A stretch of DNA of 6,860 nt, taken from NCBI GenBank assembly GCA_903842755.1, contig CAIMNF010000295.1, positions 1 through 6,860 of the forward strand, in the 5' to 3' direction. The translations under genes and the position numbers were made by a program. Each line of letters opens with the position of its first letter. Within the stretch, counting starts at the first letter, position 1. Under the pieces are notes generated by a model. It ran no database searches and was not told where the DNA came from. It saw only the letters and a program-made list of their open reading frames with translations. This stretch comes from Oligoflexia bacterium. GTDB taxonomy: Bacteria > Bdellovibrionota > UBA1018 > CAIMNF01. Positions 1 to 6,481 of this stretch are shown piece after piece.

Positions 1-130
1 AAATGTATTCATCTCCAAAAAGGGAGCGCATTTGCTCGGCCTTGCTTTGAAGAATGGTGTGAATTCCGCCCACCATATTGCAAACTTCCCAAGAAATCTC
101 AAACACCACATCCGGTTTATCTGTTGTCAT
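1..130 (-). CDS. GT3 (eukaryote-type) glycogen synthase, N-terminal fragment
   Basis: This is the first 43 codons of a gene that continues beyond the left edge. After a short polar leader, the protein has a beta-strand and nucleotide-sugar loop typical of GT3 glycogen synthases: VVFEISWEVCN at about residues 8-18, followed by VGGIHTILQSKAEQ at 20-33. The family consensus there is roughly FEvsWEvaN-K/R-VGGIYTVL-sKA. GT3 is the glycogen synthase family of fungi and animals and also occurs in some bacteria; it extends alpha-1,4-glucan from a nucleotide-glucose donor in the cytoplasm. Residue 19 is Met where family members usually carry Lys or Arg. The ATG lies 2 nt after the stop of the GH57 gene, so it is the last visible gene of the glycogen operon. 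The family assignment is good, but donor specificity (UDP- or ADP-glucose) cannot be told from this fragment. Confidence 0.85.
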   Translation of the reverse strand, partial: MTTDKPDVVFEISWEVCNMVGGIHTILQSKAEQMRSLFGDEYI

Positions 131-132
131 TT

Positions 133-1332
133 TTAAAGTTTACCTCGGTTATTCTTTTGATCCAAGAGCATAGAGAAATCTTCTATAATAGCCATGTAGC
201 TTAAAAAAGCCTCATAGGGACTTTTAAAAGGACTAAAATAAGCGTGCACGTCGCCGTCCGAAAAAAACTTCGTGCACATGTAGTAAAAGTGGTCGGACGT
301 CAGTAAGCGTCGCCAGGTTTTTAAAACGGCCGCATTATTGCGGGATTTTACCTGTTTTCCAAGCGCATAAATTGTTGCTAAAGCAGACCGCTGCATTTCG
401 TTTCCATTCCAGGCGCTGGTGTCTCGCTCAACATCGGCCCAAGAAACGTCGCGAGTAAAAGCGAGTGGGGCAACCGCCGGAAAATTGGCGATCACTTCGG
501 ATGGGGTCATAAAACACCAATGGGGGTGCCGCAGGATTGCGTCCGGTAGCGCTTTTAAAAATTCAAAAATACCGGTTTCTTCCCATTGGTGTTCCCCAAA
601 GGTTTCGTAATCCATAAAGAGGTTTACGGTATCGCCAAGACCAGAAACCGCATGCACCCACTTGGAAAACTTTTCTGTGGTCAGCGGAAACTCGTTCCAG
701 CCCCGATTGGAAAATCGAAATGCAATATCGTCGCTGAGACGGTAATTTTTGGTCAGAATTTTTAAAGGCGCGTTCGGATGATGATAAACAAAGTTTGGGC
801 TCCGCCACGCTAAAACATCATCGGCGCCTTCGGCTAAAATACCGGTAAATCCAAGCTCCGCTACTTGCCGGCCGATGGTGTCGTTGTAAATCAACTCCGT
901 GTTTCTAAAGATTTTTGGTTCTACCCCAAATAAGTTTTTAATTAGCTTTTGGTGGGCAGCGACTTGTTCTTTAAATTCTTCAACATCGTAAAGAGCAGCA
1001 AGCGAATGGTAATACGTTTCGCTGAGCAGTTCGACACAGCCCGTGGCCACCAAATCTTGAAAGGATTTGAGTAGCGTTGGGTCGTAGAGGCGCATCTGAT
1101 CTAACGCCACGCCCGAAATCGAAAAACTGACTTTAAATCGGCCTGCATGTTTTTGGATAAGTTCTAAAAGCACCGTATTGGTTTTGAGATAGGATTTTCG
1201 GCCGACTTTATCTAAAATCAGCGCATTTTTTTCGTCATCAAAATAAGGGCGGCGTTTGCCGACTTCCTCAAACCGAAGGCGTTTGATGCGGAAAGGCTGA
1301 TGGACTTGAAAATAAAAACAGACCGCGGGCAT
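133..1332 (-). CDS. GH57 family glycoside hydrolase (alpha-amylase / 4-alpha-glucanotransferase-like)
   Basis: This 399-residue cytoplasmic protein has no signal peptide. Landmarks of GH57 appear in order. Region I is HQP at 11-13, after the typical opening MPAVCFYFQV. A region II-like ETYYHSLAAL lies at 105-114. FRNTELIYND at 142-151 contains the candidate nucleophile Glu146. MDYETFGEHQW at 240-250 contains the candidate acid/base Asp241. The C-terminal SWADVERDTSAWNGNEMQ (297-314) and DGDVHAYFSPFKSPYEAF (359-376) are also family-typical. GH57 enzymes act on alpha-1,4-glucans with retention of configuration. The length fits the compact amylase-like group rather than the longer GH57 branching enzymes. 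An in-frame ATG at 1365 would add 11 residues and overlap the GT4 gene by 32 nt. The ATG at 1332 is preferred because it gives the conserved family N-terminus, lies 1 nt after the upstream stop, and has a G-run Shine-Dalgarno 8 nt away. Whether it hydrolyses or transfers chains is not decided by sequence. Confidence 0.9.
   Translation of the reverse strand: MPAVCFYFQVHQPFRIKRLRFEEVGKRRPYFDDEKNALILDKVGRKSYLKTNTVLLELIQKHAGRFKVSFSISGVALDQMRLYDPTLLKSFQDLVATGCVELLSETYYHSLAALYDVEEFKEQVAAHQKLIKNLFGVEPKIFRNTELIYNDTIGRQVAELGFTGILAEGADDVLAWRSPNFVYHHPNAPLKILTKNYRLSDDIAFRFSNRGWNEFPLTTEKFSKWVHAVSGLGDTVNLFMDYETFGEHQWEETGIFEFLKALPDAILRHPHWCFMTPSEVIANFPAVAPLAFTRDVSWADVERDTSAWNGNEMQRSALATIYALGKQVKSRNNAAVLKTWRRLLTSDHFYYMCTKFFSDGDVHAYFSPFKSPYEAFLSYMAIIEDFSMLLDQKNNRGKL
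142..146 (-). promoter_or_regulatory. Ribosome binding site of the GT3 gene
   Basis: GAGGT on the minus strand lies inside the last codons of the GH57 gene, 11 nt before the GT3 ATG. The spacing is slightly long. With a 2-nt gap between the genes, reinitiation from the upstream gene probably assists. Confidence 0.4.
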
Positions 1333-1333
1333 G

Positions 1334-2770
1334 CTAGGCGCCCCCCATGGACTGATAGATTTCATTGACCTGTGTTGCAGCAGCGTCCCAGTCTAAATGC
1401 TTCAGTTCTTGCGCGGCCATATGCAATAGGTCGCGTCCCATTTCGGGGTATTTTAAGGCCCCGACGATTAAATTGGCAAGTTCGTCCACGTCCCAAAAAT
1501 CGGCTTTGAGTGCATGCCGAATGACTTCCGAAATGCCGGATTGGCGTGAAACCACAATGGGAACGTTGTAATAAAGAGCTTCCAATGCAGAAATTCCAAA
1601 CGGTTCCGAAACCGAGGGCATGACATAAAGGTCGGAGTGCGCAAAGGCACGATCGACGTCGTGCCCTTTTAAAAAGCCCGGCATATAAAAGTTTTTTTCG
1701 GCCTTTGCTTCTTGTATGCGTGCGCGCAGTCGGTCTAACATGTCGCCGTTTCCTGCGAGCGTAAAGAGCGTATTGGGCAAAAGCTTTAACACTTTCAGTG
1801 CCGCTTCCACAAAATAGTCAGGGCCTTTTTGAAAGGTGACGCGCCCTAAAAATAACACATGGTAAAGCCCATCGGGCGTGCGTGCTTCTTTGAAACGCTT
1901 CCGTTCCTGCAGGCCATTGTGAACCACCATGATTTTCGCACCGTGGATTCCATATTCTTCAATTAATTTGTCTTTCGTGTATTGGCTGACAGCGATAATC
2001 GCATGGGCCGCTAAAAGCGATTCACGTTCAATTTTTGCAATGTGTTCATTTTTAAAACCGCCGCTACGATCCGACTCCAGACTATGCACATGTAAAATAC
2101 ACGGTTTATGGCTTAGTTTTGCAATCAACAAGGCCGCCGGATAAGTCATCCAATCGTGGGCGTGAATGAGGTCAAATTGAATTTGAGTGGCGGTTAAGAG
2201 CGCGTTCGTGCTGTAGCGATCGACTTCTTCAAATAACTGCTCGCCGTAATGAGCGCTGTTCGATTGACCTTGGTGTCCGTGCTCCGGAACGAATTGCAAT
2301 TCAGGATCGTCGAAATCCAACACGGGCGAAGCATCCGGGGACGCGGTGAGCTTTTTTTTGCGGGCCTGAAGTTCCATCAAAGTTTCGAGCTTCACTTGGG
2401 TATGGCCGGGAATTGTTCTTAAATAAGGACTTAAGGGGCTTTGAATCGGATAAAACGACGTATTTTTAAAAGTTCGAAAAGCCGGATAGTTTTCAATGAG
2501 CCACTCGGTACGGCCCTGAACAGCGCTTTTCCACTTTTGCGAATACTTTAAGTTAGCCGAGGTGTGCGGATCGTTTACATCGTACAACTGCAAGTGCGAG
2601 GCTTCTTCGTTTCCAAATAAATGCGGCATTAAAAAATGAACTTCTAATCCTTTTTTTGAAAGGGCTCGCGTTAGCCCTTCGCAAGCGGTGCCAAGGCCAC
2701 CCGTAATGTGCGGTGGAAATTCCCACCCTAGCATCAAAATTTTTTGCGAAGATTTTTGGTTTGACTTCAT
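1334..2770 (-). CDS. GT4-like glycosyltransferase of glycogen metabolism (glycogen synthase-related)
   Basis: This is a 478-residue GT-B fold glycosyltransferase with no signal peptide or membrane segment. The N-terminal Rossmann half opens with ILMLGWEFPPHITGGLGTA (11-29), whose GGLG loop contacts the donor. It also carries HAHDWMTYPAALL (203-215), a motif shared with bacterial glycogen/starch synthases, and HVHSLE (227-232). The C-terminal half has FLGRVTFQKGPDYF (307-320), with the Arg309 and Lys315 expected for donor phosphate contacts. SEPFGISALEAL (388-399) gives the E-x7-E motif (Glu389, Glu397). It probably transfers glucose from a nucleotide sugar to an alpha-glucan, but acceptor and donor are inferred from neighbours. 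Residues about 131-175 are a charged, Pro/Asp-rich, probably disordered insertion. The chosen ATG overlaps the debranching-enzyme stop as ATGA; a longer reading to 2815 uses a weak context and is unlikely. Other activities, such as maltose-1-phosphate synthesis or primer formation, cannot be excluded. Confidence 0.85.
   Translation of the reverse strand: MKSNQKSSQKILMLGWEFPPHITGGLGTACEGLTRALSKKGLEVHFLMPHLFGNEEASHLQLYDVNDPHTSANLKYSQKWKSAVQGRTEWLIENYPAFRTFKNTSFYPIQSPLSPYLRTIPGHTQVKLETLMELQARKKKLTASPDASPVLDFDDPELQFVPEHGHQGQSNSAHYGEQLFEEVDRYSTNALLTATQIQFDLIHAHDWMTYPAALLIAKLSHKPCILHVHSLESDRSGGFKNEHIAKIERESLLAAHAIIAVSQYTKDKLIEEYGIHGAKIMVVHNGLQERKRFKEARTPDGLYHVLFLGRVTFQKGPDYFVEAALKVLKLLPNTLFTLAGNGDMLDRLRARIQEAKAEKNFYMPGFLKGHDVDRAFAHSDLYVMPSVSEPFGISALEALYYNVPIVVSRQSGISEVIRHALKADFWDVDELANLIVGALKYPEMGRDLLHMAAQELKHLDWDAAATQVNEIYQSMGGA
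1341..1346 (-). promoter_or_regulatory. G-run ribosome binding site of the GH57 gene
   Basis: Six G residues on the minus strand end 8 nt before the ATG at 1332. They can pair with the CCUCC anti-Shine-Dalgarno with one G-U pair. The site lies inside the last codons of the GT4 gene and supports the shorter GH57 start over the ATG at 1365. Confidence 0.4.
2767..2770 (-). other. ATGA start/stop overlap coupling debranching enzyme to GT4
   Basis: The minus strand reads ATGA: the ATG (2770-2768) starts the GT4 gene and the TGA (2769-2767) ends the debranching gene. No good Shine-Dalgarno precedes this ATG, so translation of GT4 probably depends on termination-reinitiation by ribosomes leaving the upstream gene. 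Confidence 0.85.
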
Positions 2771-4659
2771 GGGCGCAGTAACCAAATTGTTTTCAAGAGT
2801 TCTGCCGCACTCCAAGCCTGTGCGGGAGTTCCGCGTGGATGGTGTGGGTGTGCCCCATCAAAAATTTCGCTGATTTGACCGGGGCAAGGTCCTTCGTAAA
2901 AATGAGTTTTGAGAGAATCGATGACGGGATAAACGGTAGACCTTACTTTTTCAATGTCCCACACCTTGAGCGCAGCTTCGGTATATTTTCCCAAAAGCCA
3001 AGGCCATACCGTTCCTTGATGGTAACAGCGGTCGCGCGTGGGCTGATTGCCTTGGTAATGCCCTTGGAAGCGACTGTCTTTTGGAGAAAGAGTCCGTAGC
3101 CCGAAAGGGGTGAGGAGTTCTTCGGTTACTCGTTCAAGGGATTGCAATTTTTGTTGTCGCGTAAATAAATTTAAATCCGAGGCAATGGCCCAAAGGTGAT
3201 TCGGCCTAAGCGCTGAATCCAGGGCGTGGCCATCGTGGCCGTCGCCAATAAAGTTTCGCTCAGGAACCCAAAAGCTGGGCCCAAAAGTTTTGCTTACCTT
3301 TTCAAGATAAGTTTCAAAAAGTCTAGTTTTAGCCGCTTTTTGGTTAGTATTCCACTTTAACAGAAATTGAATACACTCAAAAAACATCACATTAATTTCG
3401 ATCGGATATCCGTGACGGGGAGTGACGGGTGTATGGTCTACGAGAGCATCCATCCAGCTGGACGCATAAGCACCGGGCACACAGCGCAGGCCAAAATCAG
3501 TTACACTCAATAGTGGACATTCGCCTTGAAAAATTAGGGAAACCCATTGATCGAGATGAGCAATGAGCTCGGCTACCTCTGCCGGATATTTGGGTGGATT
3601 GTGCTGTTCGACCAAAAAGCGAAGCGCGGATCCCCACAAAAATGGAGAATCCAAGCCCGAGGCGTTCACGTCGTGGGGCGGCGCCTTTTTAAATAGAACT
3701 GCTTCAAGATAGGGCACCCATCCTTTTAAAACGGTAAGGCTGGGAAGGATTTCCTTTTCGGCAAGACTTAAACCGGGAAGACAGATAAAGGTATCGCGGG
3801 CCCAGGAAGAAAACCAAGGGTAGCCCGCAATTACGCTTTTAAACTGGGGTCTACGGGCGTCTGCATATACGAATTGCGAAACGGCACTTGCAAGATCGCT
3901 TTCAAATTTTTTTGGATTTAATTTGGAGGGGAGCTTTTTTTTCAAGCTCGCTTTCCGTGAAGAAAAAGAAATTTGGAAAATCTGCTCCGAATTTGGAGGT
4001 AACGTCACTGTAAATTGGGCAGGGCAAAAGGCATCTTCGTGTGCCGGGTACCCGCGAGCGGCCTCTTCTTCGTAAAAAAAGTTTTTATACCAAACGCCGT
4101 CGACCTCGTCCCTAATGGAGGCATTCAACGGCTTAAAACTGAATTGGATAGGCGGCATATCCGCGTAGGGTTGAAATTCAAAAAATTCGGCGTTTTTACG
4201 AATCGTTCCATCCAGGGCAAGGTCTTCCTTTGTAAGGGCATGTACTTCGCGGATGGTAAACAGGGGGGCAAGGATAAGGTTCAACTCCTGAGTCCCTGAC
4301 CAATGGTAGTGGATCTCAACACCGTCGTGAATCAAATGAATCGAGCGCTTTAAGGTAGAAGGGGAACCGTTATTTAAAGTGTATGTCCAAAGAGGATTGG
4401 GGAAGGGGTCGAATTTAGAAATCAAGGCACGGGCCTCTGAACCTGCTCCTTGGCCGAAGTCGTAATTGGCAAGGGGGTAGGAAGATTCACCTTGAATCGT
4501 TTCTAAAACGTCTAGCAGTAAATGATCCGGAGTTTCGCTATTGAGTGCCCGAGAAATCCAAAGGCCATGGTATTTTCTTCGAGGGACACGATCCCATGAT
4601 CCTAGTGCAAATGATCCAATGGAATTCGTGGTGAGAAACTCTTTTCGATTTTGATCCAT
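2767..4659 (-). CDS. Glycogen debranching enzyme (amylo-alpha-1,6-glucosidase, GDE_C / GH133 type)
   Basis: This 630-residue cytoplasmic protein is close to full family length. The N-terminal beta-rich domain (about 1-230) starts with the family signature EFLTTNSIGSFALGSWDRVP, followed by RRKYHGLW (27-34). A Lys-rich linker (about 235-252) leads to the (alpha/alpha)6 catalytic domain. Conserved blocks there are WFSSWARDTFICLPGL (282-297), SSWMDALVDHTPVTPRHG (400-417), EINVMFFECIQFLL (421-434), DSALRPNHLWAIASD (481-495), CYHQGTVWPWLLGKY (545-559) and SEIFDGAHP with PAQAWSAAELL (597-622). Asp289 in the RDTF block and Glu598 in the SEIFDG block are candidate catalytic acids by analogy with the glucosidase half of eukaryotic debranching enzyme. 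The expected reaction is hydrolysis of alpha-1,6-linked glucose left at trimmed branch points. It is the first gene of the operon, with a promoter candidate just upstream. A TGGA 6 nt before the ATG is the only ribosome-binding signal. Confidence 0.92.
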   Translation of the reverse strand: MDQNRKEFLTTNSIGSFALGSWDRVPRRKYHGLWISRALNSETPDHLLLDVLETIQGESSYPLANYDFGQGAGSEARALISKFDPFPNPLWTYTLNNGSPSTLKRSIHLIHDGVEIHYHWSGTQELNLILAPLFTIREVHALTKEDLALDGTIRKNAEFFEFQPYADMPPIQFSFKPLNASIRDEVDGVWYKNFFYEEEAARGYPAHEDAFCPAQFTVTLPPNSEQIFQISFSSRKASLKKKLPSKLNPKKFESDLASAVSQFVYADARRPQFKSVIAGYPWFSSWARDTFICLPGLSLAEKEILPSLTVLKGWVPYLEAVLFKKAPPHDVNASGLDSPFLWGSALRFLVEQHNPPKYPAEVAELIAHLDQWVSLIFQGECPLLSVTDFGLRCVPGAYASSWMDALVDHTPVTPRHGYPIEINVMFFECIQFLLKWNTNQKAAKTRLFETYLEKVSKTFGPSFWVPERNFIGDGHDGHALDSALRPNHLWAIASDLNLFTRQQKLQSLERVTEELLTPFGLRTLSPKDSRFQGHYQGNQPTRDRCYHQGTVWPWLLGKYTEAALKVWDIEKVRSTVYPVIDSLKTHFYEGPCPGQISEIFDGAHPHHPRGTPAQAWSAAELLKTIWLLRP

Positions 4660-4691
4660 AGATGTTCCAATTTGATGTTCATTAAAGGAAT

Positions 4692-4721
4692 ACTATAGAC
4701 GTTGGTCAGTGCCAACTTCAA
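4692..4721 (-). promoter_or_regulatory. Candidate sigma70-type promoter of the glycogen operon
   Basis: On the minus strand TTGAAG (-35, 4716-4721) is followed after 18 nt by TATAGT (-10, 4692-4697). These match the consensus in 4 of 6 and 5 of 6 positions. The site lies in the 74-nt gap between the kinase stop and the debranching start, and would give a leader of roughly 25 nt. It is the only place an operon-specific promoter is expected. No transcript evidence is available. Confidence 0.5.
4701..4716 (-). repeat. Perfect 5-bp dyad (GTTGG-N6-CCAAC) in the promoter spacer
   Basis: GTTGG and CCAAC form an inverted repeat around a 6-nt centre. It occupies almost the whole spacer between the -35 and -10 boxes of the operon promoter candidate. 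This is a usual place for a repressor operator. As RNA it would be a weak hairpin without a U-tract, so it is a poor terminator for the upstream kinase gene. Confidence 0.35.
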
Positions 4722-4733
4722 TTCACGTTTATT

Positions 4734-6431
4734 TTAGCTGGCCAACTGCGTAGCGGATTGTTGGTATTTGGGAAGGGTAACTGCGAAACAGGTATTCGGA
4801 TTTTTTGTCTCAATTTCAAGTGTCCCATGATGGGCTTTTATAATTCCACTTGAAATGCTTAGGCCTAAACCGGTTCCTTTTCCCACTTCTTTGGTTGTAA
4901 AGAAGGGTTGAAGAATTTTTTGGTGCAGTTCGGGTGGAATTCCAGTTCCACAGTCCGTAACTTTCAGTTGAATGGATTCGCCTACATCGTGAAAGGATAG
5001 GCTAATCCAACGAGTTTCAAATTTTTCAATCGCGTCGTAAGCGTTATTCAATAGATTCAATAACACTTGCGAAATTTGAGAAGGTCTGCAGCTAATCATC
5101 AGGTCATCGGGAATAGGGTCGATTCGGAGTTCGACGCCATGGTGGTAAAAGCGATTCTGGCAAAGACTGAGCGAGTCCTCGACGATCGATTTCAATGAAT
5201 GCGGCTTGAGTGGATCATGTTCGCTATCGCGCGCGAAGGATTTGAGCCCCGAAATGATCTTTGCAATTCGTTTGACCGTGTTTTCGATTGTTTCTGCGCT
5301 TTTAATAATAGCGTCGCGATTCACGGTCTCTTTTTCGCATGCCTTTTTCAGTAAGTATGCTTTGCCTTGAATGATCGAGAGCGGGTTGTTGATTTCGTGG
5401 GCAATCCCGGCCGACATTTCGCCTAGCGAAGCCATTTTTGCCGACGTTTCGGTCTGCGCCCGATGTGCTTCAGCTTGGAGGCGTAGTAGTTTTTCATCGT
5501 GGATATCAATTGAAATACAGACTAACCAGTTAAGGTCGGGTGATTTGCGTAAGGAAACCAAATGCCAACGCTCTTCATTCTTTACATGGAGGAGGACTTC
5601 GCGCGTATGCATCAGGTTGCTCGACTTGTAGAACTGTTGAACTTCTTGGGTCCAAGAATCGGCTTTGTCATGCATAAAGCCAATGGGCTTTCCGATGACG
5701 TCTTTTTCTTCGATTCCCAAGTGGTCCCGTAAGCTTTTATTCATGGCAAGGTACTCTAAATCCTTATTCACATACGAAATAAATCCTGGAACGGTGTCTA
5801 AGATGGTTTGAAGTAGGGAGCGATCTTGCGAAACTTGGTAGTCGTTTTCAAACCGCTTTTTAACGTTTGAAAAATAAATGCGCGACTGCAAAAAGATAAA
5901 AATAAAGTAGGTGACAAACAAAATTAAATAGGTGTTTTGCCTGTTTTCGTGAAACAGAATATCCGCCAATATTGGGCTCATTAAGGTAATGCCCGCATAA
6001 ATTTGAAACAACCGAGGTGCGCTGCCTAGGGAGATCAAGGAAGCAGAAGCGACCCCACTCAGGATCAAGAGCATGATATGGCTATTCGTATCTTGAAAAG
6101 AGTAAGTATAAAAAACCCAAATACTTAAGGCCGAGAATCCACAAGCGGACCCAATCACTCCAACACCGTAGAGCCGCTTAGACTTTTTAACCTGAGGTGC
6201 TTTTTGGCTAAGGTATTGCTTGCTGACCCAAAGTCGCAGTAGGTTCGAAAGGACAATCAGTGCACCAGCGAAGCCCGCAATTAGGGAGTGAGACGAATAG
6301 AGTCTTAGCGCGAAAAAAGTAATAACGTAAAGAGTAGTGCTCCCAATGCACGAAGACGCCGCCCGCAGATAAAGTTCTCGGTCAAGTTGGGATTGAATTA
6401 CGCCTTTATTGTAAAGCTTTGAAAAACCCAT
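4734..6431 (-). CDS. Membrane-bound PAS-domain sensor histidine kinase
   Basis: This 565-residue protein (counted from the ATG at 6431) has about six hydrophobic segments at roughly 24-46, 49-69, 88-112, 118-138, 141-160 and 167-186. A PAS domain follows at about 205-317 (LLQTILDTVPGFISYVNKDL and downstream), then a short coiled linker. The HisKA domain has the H-box MASLGEMSAGIAHEINNP with phospho-accepting His345. The HATPase_c domain has the N-box LLNLLNNAYDAI (458-469), G1 DCGTGIP (493-499), F-box FF (510-511) and G2 GKGTGLGLS (517-525). All catalytic motifs are intact, so it should autophosphorylate; the overall type resembles NtrB/AtoS-class kinases. It has no receiver domain, and no response regulator is in the window, so it is an orphan as seen here. 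The membrane module matches no sensor family I can name with certainty. The amt gene lies 112 nt upstream in the same direction. A GTG one codon earlier (6434) overlaps the Shine-Dalgarno and is less likely as the start. Confidence 0.93.
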   Translation of the reverse strand: MGFSKLYNKGVIQSQLDRELYLRAASSCIGSTTLYVITFFALRLYSSHSLIAGFAGALIVLSNLLRLWVSKQYLSQKAPQVKKSKRLYGVGVIGSACGFSALSIWVFYTYSFQDTNSHIMLLILSGVASASLISLGSAPRLFQIYAGITLMSPILADILFHENRQNTYLILFVTYFIFIFLQSRIYFSNVKKRFENDYQVSQDRSLLQTILDTVPGFISYVNKDLEYLAMNKSLRDHLGIEEKDVIGKPIGFMHDKADSWTQEVQQFYKSSNLMHTREVLLHVKNEERWHLVSLRKSPDLNWLVCISIDIHDEKLLRLQAEAHRAQTETSAKMASLGEMSAGIAHEINNPLSIIQGKAYLLKKACEKETVNRDAIIKSAETIENTVKRIAKIISGLKSFARDSEHDPLKPHSLKSIVEDSLSLCQNRFYHHGVELRIDPIPDDLMISCRPSQISQVLLNLLNNAYDAIEKFETRWISLSFHDVGESIQLKVTDCGTGIPPELHQKILQPFFTTKEVGKGTGLGLSISSGIIKAHHGTLEIETKNPNTCFAVTLPKYQQSATQLAS

Positions 6432-6433
6432 CA

Positions 6434-6439
6434 CTCCTT
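6434..6439 (-). promoter_or_regulatory. Shine-Dalgarno of the histidine kinase gene, unusually close to the start
   Basis: AAGGAG on the minus strand is the only strong ribosome-binding sequence here. It ends 2 nt before the ATG at 6431, and its final G is the first base of the alternative GTG start. Both options are closer than the usual 5-9 nt. No other ATG, GTG or TTG lies in frame between the upstream stop at 6476 and this point. Confidence 0.5.
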
Positions 6440-6481
6440 CAATCGGTATTTTGACAGATTCTCTAAAGGGCTTTCAGCAAA

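Noticed and set aside
563..808. Second minus-strand open frame inside the GH57 gene.
   Set aside because: It is an out-of-frame shadow. The GH57 frame across it carries the catalytic-region motifs without interruption.
133..1332. GH57 protein as the missing glycogen branching enzyme.
   Set aside because: GH57 branching enzymes are longer, with additional C-terminal helical domains. This 399-residue protein matches the compact amylase-like group, though activity is untested.
1333..1365. Longer GH57 start at the ATG at 1365.
   Set aside because: It adds 11 residues ahead of the conserved family opening MPAVCFYFQVHQP and overlaps the GT4 gene by 32 nt, while the ATG at 1332 follows the upstream stop by 1 nt with a G-run ribosome site. 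A weak AGGT before 1365 keeps it possible but less likely.
2771..2815. Longer GT4 reading with 15 extra residues.
   Set aside because: The extension lies inside the coding sequence of the debranching gene and has no family similarity. The ATGA overlap at 2770 gives the canonical N-terminus.
2839..4299. Plus-strand open frames at 2839-3099 and 4015-4299, opposite the debranching gene.
   Set aside because: They are antisense to strongly conserved blocks, lack recognisable domains and have no convincing ribosome sites, so they are shadows.
4700..4714. TGGCAC on the minus strand as the -24 element of a sigma54 promoter for the glycogen operon, attractive because amt and an NtrB-like kinase are nearby.
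   Set aside because: The -12 position reads AACG instead of TTGC at the required distance, so the essential GC is missing.
4660..4733. Intrinsic terminator after the kinase gene.
   Set aside because: The only hairpin (5-bp arms, 6-nt loop) is not followed by a U-tract and coincides with the promoter spacer.
5371..5631. Plus-strand open frame opposite the kinase HisKA and PAS region.
   Set aside because: It is antisense to the H-box coding region, and its Cys/Arg/Ser-rich translation resembles no protein family.
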